A stretch of 47,056 bases of DNA. It comes from Flavobacterium sp. UBA7680 (GTDB taxonomy: Bacteria > Bacteroidota > Bacteroidia > Flavobacteriales > Flavobacteriaceae). The position numbers were made by a program, and so were the translations under genes. Of this stretch, positions 8,314-17,212 are shown one piece after another. The DNA is taken from the NCBI RefSeq assembly GCF_002482975.1, contig NZ_DLHA01000049.1, positions 19,251 to 66,306 on the forward strand, read 5' to 3'. Each line of letters opens with the position of its first letter. Position 1 is the first letter of the stretch. Under the pieces are notes generated by a model. It was not told where the DNA came from, did no database searches, and was given only the letters and a program-made list of their open reading frames with translations.

Positions 8314-9078
8314 TCAGTCGTTTTTGGTATTCATTTTTTTAATTGCCACGATATCCATAAAACGATTGTCTTTGTTTTTACTCAATTCTTTTGGCGTAAC
8401 GCCGGAGTATTTCTTGATTTCTTTGATAAAATGATTTTGATCGGTGAAGTTTTGATCCGGAAAAAGTATGCCTTCGCTGATGGGTTTAAACGAAGAACCA
8501 AAACGCAGAATATTGCAATAAGCTTTTAACGAAATACCAAATTGCTGATTAAAGTAACGATTAATTTGACGGCTGCTCCAGAACACGTTTTCAGACAGTT
8601 CCTTTACCGTTATAGATCCTTTTGAAGCATAAATAAGTTCAAATAGTTTCTTTTTTCGGTTGTCAATATCTGGTGTTGTAATACTGTTTATTATCTGAGT
8701 TGCTTTACTGCAAAAGTGCTCAAAAGTATTCAAATCATCAGCTTCAAATTTCCATATTTCGTCTGAAATAATTTTGTCATCATTTAAAACATCTTTAATA
8801 GAATCTCCAAATAAATATTCAACAGCCAGCAATTTAAAGCCAATAGAAAACATTTTTGTTCCAATAGGAATTATAATCTGACTTGGAATTGTATCTAAAC
8901 CCCGAATCGTTTTTTGCCAATTATCATCGTTTATATTCATAACCGCGAAATCAACCATTGCATTTGGTAAAACAGTCGACGGAATATCTTTTCCCGTATT
9001 GTTTTCAAGCATCCAAAAGCTGTGAACAAAATGCGAAATCGAATTATCCGGTAAAGCTGATTGAATTAGCAGGCTCAT
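8314..9078 (-). CDS. AraC family regulator next to the TetX-like gene
   Basis: This 254-residue protein carries a C-terminal AraC helix-turn-helix (SITVKELSENVFWSSRQINRY, then YCNILRFGSSF and KKYSGVTPKEL). The N-terminal part (SHFVHSFWMLENNTGKDIPSTVLPNA) resembles the cupin-like domain common in Bacteroidota AraC proteins. It lies 62 bp upstream of the TetX-like gene in the same direction, so it may control that gene or be carried with it. The effector is unknown. Confidence 0.88.
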   Translation of the reverse strand: MSLLIQSALPDNSISHFVHSFWMLENNTGKDIPSTVLPNAMVDFAVMNINDDNWQKTIRGLDTIPSQIIIPIGTKMFSIGFKLLAVEYLFGDSIKDVLNDDKIISDEIWKFEADDLNTFEHFCSKATQIINSITTPDIDNRKKKLFELIYASKGSITVKELSENVFWSSRQINRYFNQQFGISLKAYCNILRFGSSFKPISEGILFPDQNFTDQNHFIKEIKKYSGVTPKELSKNKDNRFMDIVAIKKMNTKND

Positions 9079-9113
9079 TTATTAAATAATAAGGTTATAC
9101 AAAAATATTCAAA

Positions 9114-10076
9114 TTATAGTACAGAGTATTTTTTAGGTTTCAATCCAATTTGCTGTTCAAAAACCCTTGAAAAATGGCTCAGATTGGTAAAACCCAATTG
9201 ATAACCAACTTCTGAAACTGATAAATGTTTTTCTTTTAAAAGTCTGGCCGCTTCCTGTATTCTCATATATTGGTAATATTCAAAAACGCCTTTTCCAAAA
9301 GTCTGCTTAAACAATTTTCGAAGTTTGGGTTCGCTCATTCCGGCTTCTTTTGCCAGTGAATTAATCTCCGGCGCTTTATCTAAATTAGATTGTAAATGGT
9401 ATTTTATGGCATAAATGGCTTTAATATCTTTTATATGGATTCCGCTCGACGGTGTTTCTTCACGCTGCAATAACAAAGCAAAAATATGGCAGAGCAGTTC
9501 TTCACATTTTAGTTTATTATAATGATTCTCTAAACTTTCGGGAACAGATTGATGCAGCATTTCGCTCGCAGTTGTAATCATGGCGGGAGAAATTCCGATT
9601 TCGTAAGCAAAAGTATCTTTAGAAGAAAGTATACTTGAAACTATGGGATGTTTTAGTTCTCCAAATCGTTCCAATAAATATTCTCTTGAAGCAGAAATAG
9701 TTACACTTCTAAAAAATGTATTTTGAGGCATTGCCATTACAGAAGAAACAGACTGCATGGCAATGAAAACATTGGGCTGTTCTGTGATTATAGCGCCTTG
9801 TTTTTGGTTAGAAGAATCAAAAATACCGCTGAGAAAAAAAATCACATTTTCTTGTCCTTCAGGAATTTCATTTTTACGTTCGAGGACAATTTCTTCTTTT
9901 AAATAATAATTCCTGATCATCATTCGCAAGTCATTTCCCCATGTAAAACCAGTCATATAACCTTCGCCCAAATGTTGCGGAATATCAATAAAACGTCCGC
10001 GTACACGAGCTCCAATTGCATCTGCGAACTTCTGCAGGATTCCCGAACCATTTTTATCTACAACTTCAATTTTCAT
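9114..10076 (-). CDS. AraC family regulator, divergent from the second TetX-like gene
   Basis: This is a 320-residue regulator. The C-terminal ~100 residues hold both helix-turn-helix units: INSLAKEAGMSEPKLRKLFKQ, then VSEVGYQLGFTNLSHFSRVFEQ, followed by IGLKPKKY. The N-terminal ~215 residues are a sensing domain. It is transcribed away from the monooxygenase gene at 10172 across a 95-bp gap, the classic arrangement of a regulator and its target. That gap contains a 14-bp inverted repeat that could be its operator. Confidence 0.92.
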   Translation of the reverse strand: MKIEVVDKNGSGILQKFADAIGARVRGRFIDIPQHLGEGYMTGFTWGNDLRMMIRNYYLKEEIVLERKNEIPEGQENVIFFLSGIFDSSNQKQGAIITEQPNVFIAMQSVSSVMAMPQNTFFRSVTISASREYLLERFGELKHPIVSSILSSKDTFAYEIGISPAMITTASEMLHQSVPESLENHYNKLKCEELLCHIFALLLQREETPSSGIHIKDIKAIYAIKYHLQSNLDKAPEINSLAKEAGMSEPKLRKLFKQTFGKGVFEYYQYMRIQEAARLLKEKHLSVSEVGYQLGFTNLSHFSRVFEQQIGLKPKKYSVL

Positions 10077-10109
10077 TTACGACTATTTTAATATCAAAAA
10101 CGGATATTT

Positions 10110-10123
10110 TATCTATAAAGATA
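10110..10123. promoter_or_regulatory. Inverted repeat in the divergent AraC/monooxygenase gap
   Basis: TATCTATAAAGATA has 5-bp arms TATCT/AGATA around ATAA. It lies just upstream of the -7 box of the rightward gene, in the only space shared by the two divergent genes. It is a candidate regulator-binding site; the arms are short and AT-rich, so chance is possible. Confidence 0.3.
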
Positions 10124-10127
10124 CAGA

Positions 10128-10135
10128 TAATTTTG
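10128..10135 (+). promoter_or_regulatory. -7 box TAATTTTG of the second TetX-like gene
   Basis: TAATTTTG matches the Bacteroidota TAnnTTTG element and lies 36 bases before the ATG at 10172. A clear -33 TTTG is not visible; the upstream sequence has only a T-run near 10107-10110. Confidence 0.45.
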
Positions 10136-10171
10136 TAATGAAAATTTAAACAAAGTAAAAACGATATAATT

Positions 10172-11335
10172 ATGTTATTAGATAATAAAAAAATTGCCAT
10201 TATTGGCGGAGGCCCAGGTGGATTAACTCTTGCCAGATTATTACAGGAAAAAGGCTTAAATGTAAAAGTGTATGAAAGAGACGAAAACCGAAATGTCCGT
10301 CAGCAGGGCTCAACACTTGATTTGCATGAAGATACAGGTTTAAAAGCCATGCAAGAAGCCGGATTAATGGAGGAATTTAAAAAATACTATCGTCCCGGAG
10401 CAGATAAAATGCGAATTGCCAATAAAGATATGAATGTGGTATTTGATGATCAGGAAGAAAAACCTCAAGAAGATTTCGGAAATGAACATTTTCGCCCGGA
10501 AATCGACCGCGGGCCTTTGCGTGATTTACTTATCGCTTCACTTAAAGAAGAAAATGTGATTTGGAATTCTAAATTCACCCAAATGAAACCTTTCGGAACT
10601 GGCTGGGAAATTTCTTTTGAAAATGGAACAACTGTTTATGCCGATTTTGTAATTGCTTCTGATGGAGCAAATTCGCGTGTGAGAAAATATATTACAGATA
10701 TTCAGCCTATATTTTCGGGTGTTACAGCGGTTGAGATTAATATTTATAAGGCGGAAAAAAACTCGCCAAATCTTTGGAAGCTTGTAAACGACGGAAAACT
10801 TTTTGCTTTGGAAGAAGGTAAAACATTCTTTTGCAGTTCAAAAGCTGATGGCACATTAACTATTTTAATTGGAATAAAAACAGAAGATAATTGGGTTACC
10901 AATTCAGGAATTAATTTTAAGGATAAAAGCTCTGTTGCAGAATGGTTTAAAAAGGAATTCAGAACGTGGAATACTGACTGGCAGGAAATTTTTGAAACTA
11001 ATGAAATTTCCATTATTCCGAGACCTATGTATCATTTCCCGATTGACCAATATTGGAAACCGTTGCCAAATCTTACCATAATTGGTGATGCCGCACATCG
11101 CATTCCGCCTTATGCAGGAGAAGGGGCAAACCAGGCTATGGCCGATGCTTTAGATTTTTATGAAATATTTTGTTTTGGTAATCATGAAACTATAGAAGAT
11201 GCTGTTTCTCTATTTGAAAATAAGATGCGCAGTCGTATGGAAGAAATAACAGAAGATACTTTAAAAATGACCGACGCTATGCATGTAGAAAGCAATTTAC
11301 AGTTTTTAACTGATTTTTTTAATCAAGTTTACTAA
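10172..11335 (+). CDS. Second TetX-like FAD-dependent monooxygenase
   Basis: This is a 387-residue class A flavin monooxygenase. It has the FAD motif GGGPGG (12-17), the VYERDENRN strand, the STLDLHEDTGLKAM block, the DGANSRVRKY motif and GDAAHRIPPYAGEGANQAMADA at about 305. It is a clear paralog of the gene at 7133-8251 but has diverged more from TetX: the position matching TetX Q192 appears to be Glu. The substrate is unknown. It is divergent from an AraC regulator, which probably controls it. The strong A-rich leader before ATG fits the start. Confidence 0.88.
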   Translation: MLLDNKKIAIIGGGPGGLTLARLLQEKGLNVKVYERDENRNVRQQGSTLDLHEDTGLKAMQEAGLMEEFKKYYRPGADKMRIANKDMNVVFDDQEEKPQEDFGNEHFRPEIDRGPLRDLLIASLKEENVIWNSKFTQMKPFGTGWEISFENGTTVYADFVIASDGANSRVRKYITDIQPIFSGVTAVEINIYKAEKNSPNLWKLVNDGKLFALEEGKTFFCSSKADGTLTILIGIKTEDNWVTNSGINFKDKSSVAEWFKKEFRTWNTDWQEIFETNEISIIPRPMYHFPIDQYWKPLPNLTIIGDAAHRIPPYAGEGANQAMADALDFYEIFCFGNHETIEDAVSLFENKMRSRMEEITEDTLKMTDAMHVESNLQFLTDFFNQVY

Positions 11336-11346
11336 GTGCAGTTTTT

Positions 11347-11489
11347 AGTTTACAGTCGCAGTATTCAGTCACAGTTTGTAGATTGTCAGGCTGAGCGAAG
11401 TCGAAGCCCTCGTGTCGTAAAAGTCCTTCGACTTCGCTCAGGGTGACAGCTGTTTTCAAAACTGAAAACTGTGACTGCAACTGTAAACT
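11347..11489. repeat. Nested inverted repeat (REP-like) between genes
   Basis: Two nested inverted repeats lie between convergent genes. The outer arms begin AGTTTACAGTCGCAGT and end CTGCAACTGTAAACT. The inner arms are 11384-11406 and 11425-11448, with core GAGCGAAGTCGAAG/CTTCGACTTCGCTC. Such long imperfect palindromes are frequent in Flavobacterium intergenic DNA. It may fold into a long hairpin and serve as a terminator for both genes. Confidence 0.7.
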
Positions 11490-11493
11490 GAGA

Positions 11494-11868
11494 CTAAATA
11501 ACCGTTTTTCTAGAAGCTGGTCTAAAATACCATGAAGTAACAGTTAAAACCAATAATAATGTTGGTCCAAAATACGCTATTCCAGAATCACCTACGGCAA
11601 AATGAGAGAAAATAGCGCCGCTCATAGCAAAAAAGAATCCTGCGTAAGCCCATTCTTTTAATAACGGAAACTTCGGAATTAAAATAGCGATAACACCTAA
11701 TATTTTCCAAACACCAAGAATAACCAAAAAGTAAAGCGGATAGCCTAAATGTGCCATCATATCGGCTTCTTCTTTCATTTTTATAATTTGTACAATTCCT
11801 GTTGAAGTCATTCCTAATGCCAGCCAAAGAGTGGCAATCCAATAAATAATTTTGTTTCTTTTGCTCAT
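11494..11868 (-). CDS. DoxX-like membrane protein
   Basis: This is a 124-residue protein with four membrane segments: IIYWIATLWLALGM, YFLVILGVWKILGVIAIL, AYAGFFFAMSGAIF and GPTLLLVLTVTSW. The LGYPLYFLVILGVWKILG segment is typical of the DoxX-like family. These small integral membrane proteins have no settled biochemical role, though some relate to thiosulfate:quinone oxidoreductase subunits. It is the last gene of an operon with an AHSA1-domain protein (6-bp gap) and an ArsR repressor, an association seen often in Bacteroidota. Confidence 0.85.
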   Translation of the reverse strand: MSKRNKIIYWIATLWLALGMTSTGIVQIIKMKEEADMMAHLGYPLYFLVILGVWKILGVIAILIPKFPLLKEWAYAGFFFAMSGAIFSHFAVGDSGIAYFGPTLLLVLTVTSWYFRPASRKTVI

Positions 11869-11874
11869 GACGAT

Positions 11875-12342
11875 TTATTTAAGTTTGTTTACTATTTCCT
11901 GTAAGCGATTGTGTGCGAAATTTAAACCTTGCGCAAAAGGCAATTTCAATTGTTGATCTCTGTGTTCTACAGATTTGTAGATAATCTGCATAGTAAGTCT
12001 GCTTGTATCTTCTGTAAGTCCTTCAAACTCTAAAAACTCCAATTGAGGCGCAAAATTGGCATTGTCCATTTCAAAAGTTCTGGTAATTCTTTCATTTGGA
12101 ACAAAATTATGAATGACACCATTGGCACTAAAAACAACATTTCCGTTTGGATCTTTGGTTTCAAACTGCCAGCCGCCATGCTGTTTATTTTCTAATTTCA
12201 CCACTTTTGTTCCCATCCATTGTTCAACAATTTCAGGCTCTGCATAAGCTTTAAAAAGCAAATCAACCGGAAGATCAAATTCTCTTGTAATTACAATTTC
12301 CTGCTGGCCATTTTCGACATTAATTTTTGTTTTGCGTTCCAT
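11875..12342 (-). CDS. SRPBCC / AHSA1 family protein
   Basis: This 155-residue protein has the START-like AHSA1 pattern. IVITREFDLPVDLLFKAYAEPEIVEQWMG opens the helix-grip fold, FETKDPNGNVVFSANG follows, and the last helix is QGLNFAHNRLQEIVNKL. The fold encloses a hydrophobic ligand cavity. Stand-alone members have no defined activity. It lies 3 bp after the ArsR gene and 6 bp before the DoxX-like gene, so all three should be made from one transcript. Confidence 0.9.
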   Translation of the reverse strand: MERKTKINVENGQQEIVITREFDLPVDLLFKAYAEPEIVEQWMGTKVVKLENKQHGGWQFETKDPNGNVVFSANGVIHNFVPNERITRTFEMDNANFAPQLEFLEFEGLTEDTSRLTMQIIYKSVEHRDQQLKLPFAQGLNFAHNRLQEIVNKLK

Positions 12343-12345
12343 AAA

Positions 12346-12672
12346 TTAATCTTTTTTGGGTTTATAGTTTTTCATTATACTTTCTAATTTATTAAAACGA
12401 TCGTCCCACATTTGGCGGAAAGGTTCAATAAAATCAGCAACTTCTTTTATTTTTTTTGGATTTATATAATAATAAATCTCGCGTCCGTTTTGCTTTTGGT
12501 CAAGCAGTTCACATTCCGTTAATATTTTAATATGTTTCGAAATAGTTTGTCTTGAAGAATCAAAATTTTCCGCTATAGTTCCCGGCGTCATCGCTTGTAT
12601 GGCTACCAAATTTAAAATTGCTCTTCGCGTTGGATCGGCAATTGCCTGAAAAACATCTCTACGTATTTCCAT
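12346..12672 (-). CDS. ArsR family transcriptional repressor
   Basis: This is a 108-residue winged helix-turn-helix protein starting MEIRRDVFQAIADPTRRAIL. It has the ArsR pattern DPTRRAILNLVAIQAMTPGTIAENF, the recognition helix SSRQTISKHIKILTECEL and a wing QKQNGREIYYYINP. It has no cysteine metal site in the recognition helix. The frame is open to 12720, but a TAnnTTTG box at 12691-12698 lies inside that extension, so the start at 12672 is preferred. Two palindromes flank the box and suggest autorepression. It heads the operon with AHSA1 and DoxX genes. Confidence 0.9.
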   Translation of the reverse strand: MEIRRDVFQAIADPTRRAILNLVAIQAMTPGTIAENFDSSRQTISKHIKILTECELLDQKQNGREIYYYINPKKIKEVADFIEPFRQMWDDRFNKLESIMKNYKPKKD

Positions 12673-12675
12673 TAT

Positions 12676-12715
12676 GCAGTTATTTGACTGCAAATATAAT
12701 GAAGTCATTTGACTG
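12676..12715 (-). promoter_or_regulatory. Promoter and paired operator of the ArsR operon
   Basis: On the minus strand TATATTTG (12691-12698) is an exact TAnnTTTG -7 box. GCAGTTATTTGACTGC (12676-12691) and AGTCATTTGACT (12703-12714) are two inverted repeats sharing the ATTTGACT core, one on each side. A repressor bound to both would cover the promoter, which fits autoregulation by the ArsR protein encoded 4 bases downstream. Confidence 0.6.
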
Positions 12716-12748
12716 CGCAATATTTTTTTTGTTTTTTATTATAATGCG

Positions 12749-12911
12749 TTAAACTGGATTAAAATTCAGCCTTACAATATATATCGAGCCTCTGGCTCTT
12801 TATTCAAAGGAGAAAGTTCCGAAGGAACGATTCATATTGTAGCCACGGATTTTAATCCGTTGGAAGATGAATCCACATGAATTATACGTTCCGTAGGAAC
12901 GATTGATATTG
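12749..12911. repeat. Intergenic palindromic repeats
   Basis: GTTCCGAAGGAAC (12816-12828) and CGTTCCGTAGGAACG (12887-12901) are two related palindromes, each followed by GATTxATATTG. ACGGATTTTAATCCGT (12845-12860) is a third palindrome, and its arm is echoed near 12755 (CTGGATTAAAATTCAG). No reading frame is plausible here. This is a repeat cluster of the kind spread through Flavobacterium genomes; its role is unknown. Confidence 0.65.
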
Positions 12912-12979
12912 AATTAGTTAATTTTACCAATAGAATTCAAAATTTTTATAATTTTAAATTCAATAAAAAAGAAGAAAAC

Positions 12980-13333
12980 ATGAATAATAATGCTAAAGTA
13001 TTTCAATATTCATTTGCGAGTATTTATCGATTGTATAAGGAAAAAGTAGAGAAGAAGGGACGTACGGCAGAAGAAGTAGATACCGTTATACTTTGGCTTA
13101 CAGGCTATAACGATAAACAATTTAGAGATCAAATCGAAAAGAAAGCAGATTTGCAGACCTTTTTTGCAGAAGCACCAAACCTAAATCCAAATGCATCTAA
13201 AATTACAGGCGTAATCTGCGGTTACCGAATTGAAGATATCGAAGATCCGTTAATGCAAAAGATTCGCTATATGGATAAATTAGTAGATGAATTAGCGAAA
13301 GGAAAGAAAATGGAAAAAATCCTAAGAGAATAA
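12980..13333 (+). CDS. DUF2200 family protein
   Basis: This 117-residue protein matches the DUF2200 pattern: VFQYSFASIYRLYKEKVEKKGRTAEEVDTVILWLTGY near the start, then PNLNPNASKITGVICGYRIEDIEDPLMQKIRYMDKLVDEL. The family is widespread, small and cytoplasmic, and of unknown function. The A-rich leader before ATG supports the start. It is a single gene between an intergenic repeat cluster and a terminator. Confidence 0.9.
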   Translation: MNNNAKVFQYSFASIYRLYKEKVEKKGRTAEEVDTVILWLTGYNDKQFRDQIEKKADLQTFFAEAPNLNPNASKITGVICGYRIEDIEDPLMQKIRYMDKLVDELAKGKKMEKILRE

Positions 13334-13337
13334 AAGC

Positions 13338-13369
13338 AAAAGCCGTTTTAGTAAATTAAAACGGCTTTC
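13338..13369 (+). terminator. Terminator after the DUF2200 gene
   Basis: AAAGCCGTTTTA pairs with TAAAACGGCTTT around a GTAAAT-like loop, a perfect stem starting a few bases after the stop codon. It may also serve the convergent receptor gene. Confidence 0.8.
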
Positions 13370-13425
13370 TAATTAAAATTAAGTTTTGGAATTTGGATTT
13401 TTAAAAATTGGAATTTAAACCTTTT

Positions 13426-15774
13426 TTACATATTATCTGGCAATCTATCAGCATCATTTTTACTTCTGTTAAAGCGATAAATAACATTAAGGTTGATGTA
13501 TCTTCCTTGCGATCTGGCTTCCGATTCTAAATAATAATATTGAGTTGTAATTTTTTCTGTTGTAATCTGCGAATTGAATAAGTTATTTACGTTTAAAGTT
13601 ACCGACATTTTATCTCCAAGAAAATCCTTGCTCAAACCTAAATTAGCGCTATACTGAGCTTCTGTAAGCGATTGAACGCCTTGATTTTTTCCTCGGTATC
13701 TAAAGCTGAATTCTCCCGAAATAATTTTAGGAAACTTCACTACAGATCTAAAGTTTGAAAGCCAGGTTTGATCTTCGGCATTATAATTTACGTTTTCAAA
13801 AGTTCCCTGCTGTTTAAATTTGTAATAATTAAAATCTAAAGCCAGTCTAAGCCATTTTGTCGGGTTATACGTTGTCGAAACTTCTGCACCATAACGGTCT
13901 TCAGTATCAAGGTTTACAGGCGTGCTTACAAAATAATTTTCATCGGTACGTTTTACTATATATTCAAAATAATTAGTTGTGTGTTTGTAATAAACAGATG
14001 GATTAATGCTGAATTTCCCCGGTTTTGTTAATAATGTAAACTCAAAAGAATTGGTAAACATTGGGTTCAAATCTGGATTTCCTACGGTTAAATTTCTTAA
14101 ATCTGAAACTCCCGAAAACGGATTTAACTGCCAGAATCTTGGTCTGTTGATACGTTTACTGTAGCTCAATTGTAAATCTGTTTTTTCGGTTAAATTGTAT
14201 ACAAAATGCAGCGTAGGGAAGAGGTTAATGTAGTTTTTAGCATTATTAAACGTATTTTTAGCATCGGCTATTTTTATATCTGATAGTTCAGAACGCAGCC
14301 CTAACTGATAATTGAACTTTTTATATTTGCTGGAAAACTGAAAATAAGCACTGTATAAATTCTCATCGTATTTTAATTTATTAGTAAATTGTTCCTGCAA
14401 TACATTGTCCAGAATCGTGTGATAATCACTTCTTAGCGCACGCAGATCACTTCTAATTCCCATTTCAATTTTAGAGTTTTCAGAAATTGGATCTACAAAA
14501 TCTGATTTTATAAAAATATCATTACTGCTTTCTATGTCTCTTGAATATAAATTAGAAACCGATGCATTAAAAGGAAATATTTTTTGTTGTGTAATGTATT
14601 GATTTTCATCATCGTTCCAAAAATCATATTGCAAACTTGTCGTCCATTTTTTATCCTTTCTGTCAAACGTTTTTACATAATTTAATTCTAATGCATTGTA
14701 AATTTGAGGTTCTTTATATTTTTCTGATCTTGAAATAATACTATCTGTAACATTATTTGCATTAGCATAATTGTAGTTGTAATGCATTTTGTTGTTATTG
14801 TTGTCTTTGCTTCGGTAATAACTTCCTGTTAATGTGTTTTTTGAGTTGATATAATAATCCCCGCCAACATACATATTATACACACCAATACTTCGTTTCA
14901 TATCATCATACTGATTTAAAATAGTCGTTGTACCGTTATCCGTATTCGTTTGAAACTGTTTGTTGTAACCATAAATATCTAAATAACGGTAACCTAAATT
15001 TCCAAAAAGATTCACTTTTTCTGTTTTATAACTCACATTGGCATTTACGTTATGTCTCGCAGGATTTCCAATTCCGGCCTGAAGCGAACCGTTAAAACCT
15101 TTCATCGTGTTCTTTTTCATAATAATATTAATGATTCCCGCGCCGCCCTGAGCCTCATATGCCGAAGAAGGATTGGTAATAACTTCTACTTTTTCAATAT
15201 TAGCTGCTGATATCTGCGATAATCCATTATTTGTGGTCAGCATAGAAGGTTTTCCGTTTATTAATACCGTAACACTGCTGTTTCCTCTAAGGCTTACAAC
15301 TCCTGCAATATCTACGTTTACCGAAGGAACATTGTTTAAAATATCATTTGCAGATCCGCCGCTGGACAAAATATCTTTACCCACGTTAAAGACTTTTTTA
15401 TCGATTTTCATTTCTACCGCTGATTTTTCGGCAATAACGTTCACTTCGTTTAATTGATTGATGCTTTCTTCTAAAAGAATGTCTTTCATGACAATATCTT
15501 TATTCAATTGAATGTTTTCAGCCGTAAAAGTTTTGTACGACATATAGACAGCTTTTAACTGGTAATTTCCAGAATTGCTTTTCAAAATGTAATTTCCATC
15601 AGCATCTGTAACGGCTTCTTTTTTATTTTCTGCAGATGATAATAAAAGCGTTACATAAGGTAATGCCTGTTTGGTTTTAGAATCTACTATTTTTCCTTTG
15701 ATAGTAAATTGTGATGTTTGTGCTCCAGATGTGAAGCTGAATAGTAATACGATTAATAATGTTAACTGTTTCAT
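13426..15774 (-). CDS. Outer-membrane beta-barrel receptor (TonB-dependent type)
   Basis: This is a 782-residue outer-membrane protein. It has a signal peptide (MKQLTLLIVLLFSFTSGAQ) and a carboxypeptidase-regulatory-like Ig domain (FTIKGKIVDSKTKQALPYVT) at about 22-105. A plug domain follows at about 110-220 (NVPSVNVDIAGVVSLRGNSSV, VEVITNPSSAYEAQGGAGII), then a long beta-barrel ending YINLNVIYRFN. It belongs to the group labelled outer membrane beta-barrel family protein, with an SusC/FecA-like plan. The ligand is unknown. No SusD partner is nearby, but a LytS/LytR pair is transcribed divergently. Confidence 0.92.
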   Translation of the reverse strand: MKQLTLLIVLLFSFTSGAQTSQFTIKGKIVDSKTKQALPYVTLLLSSAENKKEAVTDADGNYILKSNSGNYQLKAVYMSYKTFTAENIQLNKDIVMKDILLEESINQLNEVNVIAEKSAVEMKIDKKVFNVGKDILSSGGSANDILNNVPSVNVDIAGVVSLRGNSSVTVLINGKPSMLTTNNGLSQISAANIEKVEVITNPSSAYEAQGGAGIINIIMKKNTMKGFNGSLQAGIGNPARHNVNANVSYKTEKVNLFGNLGYRYLDIYGYNKQFQTNTDNGTTTILNQYDDMKRSIGVYNMYVGGDYYINSKNTLTGSYYRSKDNNNNKMHYNYNYANANNVTDSIISRSEKYKEPQIYNALELNYVKTFDRKDKKWTTSLQYDFWNDDENQYITQQKIFPFNASVSNLYSRDIESSNDIFIKSDFVDPISENSKIEMGIRSDLRALRSDYHTILDNVLQEQFTNKLKYDENLYSAYFQFSSKYKKFNYQLGLRSELSDIKIADAKNTFNNAKNYINLFPTLHFVYNLTEKTDLQLSYSKRINRPRFWQLNPFSGVSDLRNLTVGNPDLNPMFTNSFEFTLLTKPGKFSINPSVYYKHTTNYFEYIVKRTDENYFVSTPVNLDTEDRYGAEVSTTYNPTKWLRLALDFNYYKFKQQGTFENVNYNAEDQTWLSNFRSVVKFPKIISGEFSFRYRGKNQGVQSLTEAQYSANLGLSKDFLGDKMSVTLNVNNLFNSQITTEKITTQYYYLESEARSQGRYINLNVIYRFNRSKNDADRLPDNM

Positions 15775-16122
15775 TTTTTGATTGGTTTAGAATTTTAAGC
15801 AAAACTCCTTTTTAATTTCACTCAAAATTTTCACGCATGATATAAGGGCGATTATTACGCATAAACAATCAAATTGAAACCATAAATCGTGTTTATAGCC
15901 AATTTTTATATGTTCGTATCTTTTTTTAGTATGTTCATCGACAACTATTTTGTCTTTCTAAATAAATGTTAACTTTGATTTTACTTAGATTTTTAGTTGC
16001 TAAGGTTCTGAGATTCTGAGATACTAAGTTTTTTTTAAATCAGCAACTTAGAAAAGAATAATAAACCTTTAGAAAAAATCTTAGGATCTAAGAACCTTAG
16101 CAACTCAGCAACTTAAAAAAAC
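15775..16122. repeat. Divergent intergenic region with a long inverted repeat
   Basis: AGTTGCTAAGGTTCT (15995-16009) is perfectly inverted at 16091-16105 (AGAACCTTAGCAACT), with imperfect TAAG-rich sequence between. A related copy of one arm occurs at 22398-22415. The remaining ~200 bases next to the receptor gene are AT-rich without a gene. The repeat ends 18 bases before the kinase start, so it would be in that mRNA leader. Confidence 0.65.
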
Positions 16123-17211
16123 ATGACACCATTCGAAAAAATTATAAATTTCTCTAAAGAGCACAGAATAAGTACCCATATTATTTTTTGGACATTTATT
16201 TTTATTATGTTTTTCAGCAAAAACACTTCTTCTGAACCAGAAGAATTATGGGTTGATATAGCATACACATTATATTATGAGTTGTTTTCTATCATTGGGG
16301 CTTATTTTATGTCTTATAGAATTTTACCCCGCTTAATGATTACACAAAAGCACAATTGGGTTTGGGCAGAATTGGTTCTGGGAAGTTATGCTATCTCTGT
16401 TATTGCCAGAATTGCAATGGTGTACGGCTTGGAAACTCTTACACGCAAACGACCTTTTAATCAGGAACCTATTGCCGAAATCCTGACTGATTTACCTACT
16501 TTATTTGGAGCTTATTTTTTGCATATTCTTTCGTTATCTATATTTTTTATTTTTATAAAATTGATAAAAGATCAGTATGTCGTTCAGAAAAGGTCTTTAC
16601 TGCTCGAAAAGCAAAAAGCAGAAACCGAATTAAAAATCCTGAAAGCACAATTAAACCCTCATTTTTTGTTTAATACGCTTAATAATATTTATTCACTTTC
16701 AATTACAAATTCTCCAATAACTTCAAAATCAATTGCTGTTTTGTCTGAGATTTTAGATTGTATTTTATACCGATGCAGTGCGACTTATGTTCCCATTTCT
16801 CAGGAAATTTCTTTACTTGAAAATTATATTACGCTTGAGAAACTGAGATATGATGAGCATTTAAGCGTTGTATTCAATCATTCTATTGATCATAATAAAT
16901 CTATTGCGCCTTTGATTTTGCTTTCGTTGGTCGAAAATGCTTTTAAACATGGAGCAGGAGAGGACACGGGAAGTTCTCCTAACATTCAAATTGATTTGAA
17001 GCTGCAAGGTGATCGTTTTGAGTTTAAGATTGTAAACTCCATAAACAAAATTGACAGCGAATCTGGAAACGGAAAAATTGGATTAAATAATATTATCCAG
17101 CAGCTTGATAAAATTTATCCGGAACATTATACTTTTGATGTTACTAAAACCGAAAAGGATTTTACGGCTTATTTACAGATTAATTTAGCAACCGAATATA
17201 ATTTAGCTTAA
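16123..17211 (+). CDS. Sensor histidine kinase, LytS/YehU type
   Basis: This is a 362-residue membrane kinase. Four membrane segments occupy about residues 15-150. A coiled linker (LLLEKQKAETELKILKAQ) leads to the His_kinase core LNPHFLFNTLNNIYSL with phospho-acceptor His180. The ATPase N-box is LLSLVENAFKHG with Asn272, and NGKIGLNNIIQQL is the G-box. The signal is unknown. The stop codon is one base before the ATG of the response regulator, so the two are a coupled two-component pair. Confidence 0.93.
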   Translation: MTPFEKIINFSKEHRISTHIIFWTFIFIMFFSKNTSSEPEELWVDIAYTLYYELFSIIGAYFMSYRILPRLMITQKHNWVWAELVLGSYAISVIARIAMVYGLETLTRKRPFNQEPIAEILTDLPTLFGAYFLHILSLSIFFIFIKLIKDQYVVQKRSLLLEKQKAETELKILKAQLNPHFLFNTLNNIYSLSITNSPITSKSIAVLSEILDCILYRCSATYVPISQEISLLENYITLEKLRYDEHLSVVFNHSIDHNKSIAPLILLSLVENAFKHGAGEDTGSSPNIQIDLKLQGDRFEFKIVNSINKIDSESGNGKIGLNNIIQQLDKIYPEHYTFDVTKTEKDFTAYLQINLATEYNLA

Positions 17212-17212
17212 A

